From Tissierellia bacterium (GTDB lineage Bacteria; Bacillota; Clostridia; Tissierellales; Tepidimicrobiaceae), in NCBI GenBank assembly GCA_012518745.1, contig JAAYRM010000073.1, positions 1 to 8,660 of the forward strand: a stretch of DNA of 8,660 nucleotides, given 5' to 3'. Below, piece by piece: positions 6,453-8,660 of this stretch. Position 1 is the first letter of the stretch; every line of letters begins with the position of its first letter. The notes beneath the pieces were generated by a model. It was not told where the DNA came from and ran no database searches. It was given only the letters and a program-made list of their open reading frames with translations. The position numbers and the translations under genes are program-made.

Positions 6453-6481
6453 ATTGTATTATATTATTAGTGATTAGTCAA
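6453..6481 (-). promoter_or_regulatory. Sigma-A promoter of recA
   Basis: TTGACT (6481-6476), a 17-base spacer and TACAAT (6458-6453) each match the sigma-A consensus at five of six positions. The start would fall near 6446, inside the SOS box, leaving a leader of about 60 bases before the recA ATG. The promoter lies entirely in the gap after cinA. Confidence 0.8.
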
Positions 6482-6501
6482 ACATTAATTCGATATACTG
6501 G

Positions 6502-7722
6502 TTATAATATATTTCGCAGTTCATTAAATGCCATTAAAGCAGCTCTAGTCTGTATAGAAGATCTTTCCCCACTAAATATAAACTTAGTAGCATGAGAATT
6601 ATCCCTTGTAGCAATTCCTATATATACCAGCCCCACGGGCTTTTTAATAGTGCCACCAGAAGGCCCTGCAATACCTGTAGTAGATAAGGCTATATCCACC
6701 CCTGTTTTATCAAGGAGATTTTCCGCCATCTGCAATGCTACCACCTCGCTAACTGCTCCATGCTGTGATATTATTTCCTCATCGATATTCAATTCCTCAA
6801 CCTTGGAATTATTACTATAGCTTACAATACCTCTTTCAAATACCTCGGATGCTCCTGGTATTCTAGTGAACATGCTGGATATTAGCCCACCTGTACATGA
6901 TTCACAGAATGCAATTTTTTTATTCTGTTCTAATAATTTTCTATATACAACCTCTTCAATCGCCTCATCATCATAGCTATATATATATTTGGAAATTCTT
7001 TGCCTAATCCTAGCTATGATTTCATTCAATCTATCATCCACAGATTGCGTACTATTTTGCCTAGCTATTATCCTGATATCTACTCCGCCCTCCTGTACAT
7101 AAGTAGCTATTATAAATTCCTTTTCACAATCTATAATATCCTCTAATTCCGCCTCTAAAGCGGATTCACCAATTCCTATTGTATTGATAGTCCTAGTCTT
7201 TATAGTTATATCCTGTTGTACTAGGGGCACAACCTGCTCATCAAACATCGGCCTCATTTCCCGCGGCGGTCCAGGCAATAACACTATGATTTGATCATCC
7301 TTTTCAATGTAGATTCCTGGCGCAGTACCAACCCTATTTGCTAATATCCTGCTTCCCTCCGGTATACGAGCCTGTTTAATATTGTTTGGGGTCATTGTTC
7401 TATTCGTTTTCCTAAAGTATTCCCTTATCTTAGCCTCCGCAGATGAATCTAGCATCAATTTTAATCCTAGGGTTTCACTTACAATCTCCTTAGTCATATC
7501 ATCCTGCGTTGGACCCAAACCCCCGGTGAAAATTATTAGATCAACCCTGCCTAATCCTATATTTATTACCTGCTTTAATAATCTAGGATCATCTGTGACC
7601 GAGGTATGAAATAAAACATCTATTCCAATTTCGGATAGCCTACGTGTTATATATTGTACATTTGTATTCAAGGTACTTCCCATTATTATTTCGGTTCCTA
7701 CTGAAATAATTTCCGCCCTCAT
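6502..7722 (-). CDS. cinA: CinA, competence/damage-inducible protein with NMN deamidase domain
   Basis: This is a two-domain protein of 406 aa, the usual length. The N-terminal MoCF-biosynthesis-like (COG1058) domain has GGLGPTQDD (67-75) and LPGPPREM (149-156); this domain acts as an ADP-ribose pyrophosphatase in characterised homologues. The C-terminal PncC domain has the catalytic-serine region ESCTGG (274-279) and STTGIAGPSGGT (347-358), and hydrolyses nicotinamide mononucleotide to nicotinate mononucleotide in NAD salvage. Both domains look intact. The ATG at 7720-7722 is preceded by AGGAGAGG, and only 15 bases separate it from the stop of pgsA. No terminator is visible before recA, so cinA-recA cotranscription is likely, as known in Streptococcus pneumoniae. 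The link of CinA to DNA damage is mainly this genetic association. Confidence 0.96.
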   Translation of the reverse strand: MRAEIISVGTEIIMGSTLNTNVQYITRRLSEIGIDVLFHTSVTDDPRLLKQVINIGLGRVDLIIFTGGLGPTQDDMTKEIVSETLGLKLMLDSSAEAKIREYFRKTNRTMTPNNIKQARIPEGSRILANRVGTAPGIYIEKDDQIIVLLPGPPREMRPMFDEQVVPLVQQDITIKTRTINTIGIGESALEAELEDIIDCEKEFIIATYVQEGGVDIRIIARQNSTQSVDDRLNEIIARIRQRISKYIYSYDDEAIEEVVYRKLLEQNKKIAFCESCTGGLISSMFTRIPGASEVFERGIVSYSNNSKVEELNIDEEIISQHGAVSEVVALQMAENLLDKTGVDIALSTTGIAGPSGGTIKKPVGLVYIGIATRDNSHATKFIFSGERSSIQTRAALMAFNELRNIL

Positions 7723-7737
7723 ATCTATCCTCTCCTA

Positions 7738-8283
7738 TTATCTATCGTCAATTTGTAAAACTTCTCTATTTCTGTATATATAATCTATGCCAGATACAAT
7801 GGTAAATATCAGGGATATATATACCATTATAATATCCATAGGAATATCTACTAACCTAAACGGATAATTGTCCAATAATAGCAATAGTATAGCGATAATC
7901 TGGGTAACGGTCTTTATCTTTCCCAATGGACTTGCTGCTATGGTTATATTGGCAGTTGCAGCTATAATCCTAAAGCCTGTTATAGTAAATTCTCTCCCGA
8001 TGATTAGAATAACAATCCAGGATGGAAGCTTCCCCAGTTCCACTAAAGAGATCAATGCCGCAGATATCAATAATTTATCTGCTAAAGGATCTATAAATTT
8101 ACCAAAGGTGGTTATCTGATTCCTGCTCCTTGCAATATAGCCATCCAAGCCGTCAGTTGCAGAGGCAACTATAAATATAAAGGTAGCTATATAGCGATTG
8201 TTCGGCAGGTCTCCGAATAACACTATCATAAAGATAGGAATTAACAGGACCCTGAGTAGTGTTATTCTATTAGCTAGATTCAT
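7738..8283 (-). CDS. pgsA: CDP-diacylglycerol-glycerol-3-phosphate 3-phosphatidyltransferase
   Basis: This integral membrane enzyme of 181 aa makes phosphatidylglycerophosphate from CDP-diacylglycerol and glycerol-3-phosphate, the first committed step to phosphatidylglycerol and cardiolipin. The CDP-alcohol phosphotransferase motif D-x2-D-G-x2-A-R-x8-G-x3-D-x3-D is complete (D44, D47, G48, A51, R52, G61, D65, D69). Hydrophobic segments near 10-24, 31-43, 71-81, 88-108, 125-137 and 149-165 fit a polytopic protein. The ATG at 8281-8283 lies 14 bases inside the end of rimO. AGGAG, within rimO and nine bases upstream, serves as its ribosome site, so the two genes are translationally linked. The motif alone does not exclude another CDP-alcohol transferase, but length and context favour PgsA. 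Confidence 0.95.
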   Translation of the reverse strand: MNLANRITLLRVLLIPIFMIVLFGDLPNNRYIATFIFIVASATDGLDGYIARSRNQITTFGKFIDPLADKLLISAALISLVELGKLPSWIVILIIGREFTITGFRIIAATANITIAASPLGKIKTVTQIIAILLLLLDNYPFRLVDIPMDIIMVYISLIFTIVSGIDYIYRNREVLQIDDR

Positions 8284-8660
8284 ATACCATCTCTCCTATT
8301 AAATCATATTCAGATGCTTCTATTATCTTTACGTGGATAAATTGTCCATGCATAAGTTTCCTATAGGTTTTTACGAAGACTACACCATCGATATCGGGGC
8401 TATCCATATATGTTCTGCCTAGGTATAGATCCTCAGCAAGCTTATCCTCTATTAAAACCTCAAAGATCTTCCCGACCTTTTGATTATTTAATGAGTATGA
8501 TATCTCCTGTTGTAATTGCATTAATTGGTTTTTCCGATATTGCTTGATATCCTCCTCCAGATGGTCATTAAAATCATATGCGGGTGTACCCTCTTCCCTA
8601 GAATATGTAAATACCCCTAATCGATCAAATTTTATTTCTTCGATAAAGTTATATAATTCC
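8270..8660 (-). CDS. rimO: Ribosomal protein S12 methylthiotransferase RimO, C-terminal fragment
   Basis: The reading frame is open to the window edge, giving the last 129 residues. It includes FDRLGVFTYSREEGTPAYDF, the conserved end of the RimO radical-SAM domain, and ERx/YRKNQLMQLQQEIS-type helix followed by a C-terminal TRAM domain (about the last 65 residues). RimO uses S-adenosylmethionine and iron-sulfur clusters to add a methylthio group to an Asp of ribosomal protein S12. The catalytic CxxxCxxC lies outside the window. The related MiaB lacks the EEGTPA-type context seen here, and the rimO-pgsA-cinA-recA order supports RimO. The apparent start at 8521 is only an internal Met. Confidence 0.93.
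   Translation of the reverse strand, partial: ELYNFIEEIKFDRLGVFTYSREEGTPAYDFNDHLEEDIKQYRKNQLMQLQQEISYSLNNQKVGKIFEVLIEDKLAEDLYLGRTYMDSPDIDGVVFVKTYRKLMHGQFIHVKIIEASEYDLIGEMVYESS

Noticed and set aside
84..8119. Many open frames of 64-121 codons on the plus strand across the window
   Set aside because: Almost all lie antisense to convincing minus-strand genes. Their products are Ser/Leu/Ile-rich with no family resemblance and no good ribosome sites.

Overview
The window is chromosomal DNA from a low-GC, endospore-forming Firmicute, most likely class Clostridia. The evidence is AT-rich coding with heavy use of ATA for Ile, purine-rich Shine-Dalgarno sites, a Gram-positive type LexA box in front of recA, and the order rimO-pgsA-cinA-recA-rny-spoVS, which is the usual layout in Clostridia. 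All supported genes lie on the minus strand, so transcription runs from high to low coordinates. The genus cannot be told from the sequence.

The right part (8660 down to 6502) is one tight housekeeping run. It holds the C-terminal end of rimO (cut by the window edge), pgsA (starting 14 bases inside rimO) and cinA. No terminator is seen between cinA and recA. recA (5356-6387) also has its own promoter, with a perfect palindromic SOS box over the expected transcription start.

The unusual part is 1907-5288, four tightly spaced genes between recA and rny. The first encodes a Mre11/SbcD-type metallophosphoesterase. The second encodes the N-terminal half of a Rad50/SbcC-type ATPase (Walker A, Q-loop, long helical arm) that stops just after a CPIC zinc-hook motif. 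The third encodes an 82-residue coiled-coil protein. The fourth encodes the C-terminal Rad50-type half (short coiled coil, ABC signature, Walker B, H-loop). Each gene has its own start and the spacing is tight, so this looks like a naturally split Mre11-Rad50-like machine rather than a broken gene. A long hairpin separates it from recA and a good intrinsic terminator closes it. Its position suggests DNA-end processing linked to RecA recombination and, through readthrough, to the SOS response.

The left part (1-1831) holds rny, encoding the RNA-decay endonuclease RNase Y, and the first 18 codons of spoVS. The rny reading frame is full length (511 aa) only if translation begins at a non-standard AUU codon after a very strong Shine-Dalgarno. 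No ATG, GTG or TTG lies in frame upstream of residue 69, and the membrane anchor is encoded in that stretch. spoVS is preceded by a sequence matching a sigma-H promoter. No plus-strand gene, RNA gene, CRISPR array or insertion sequence was seen.
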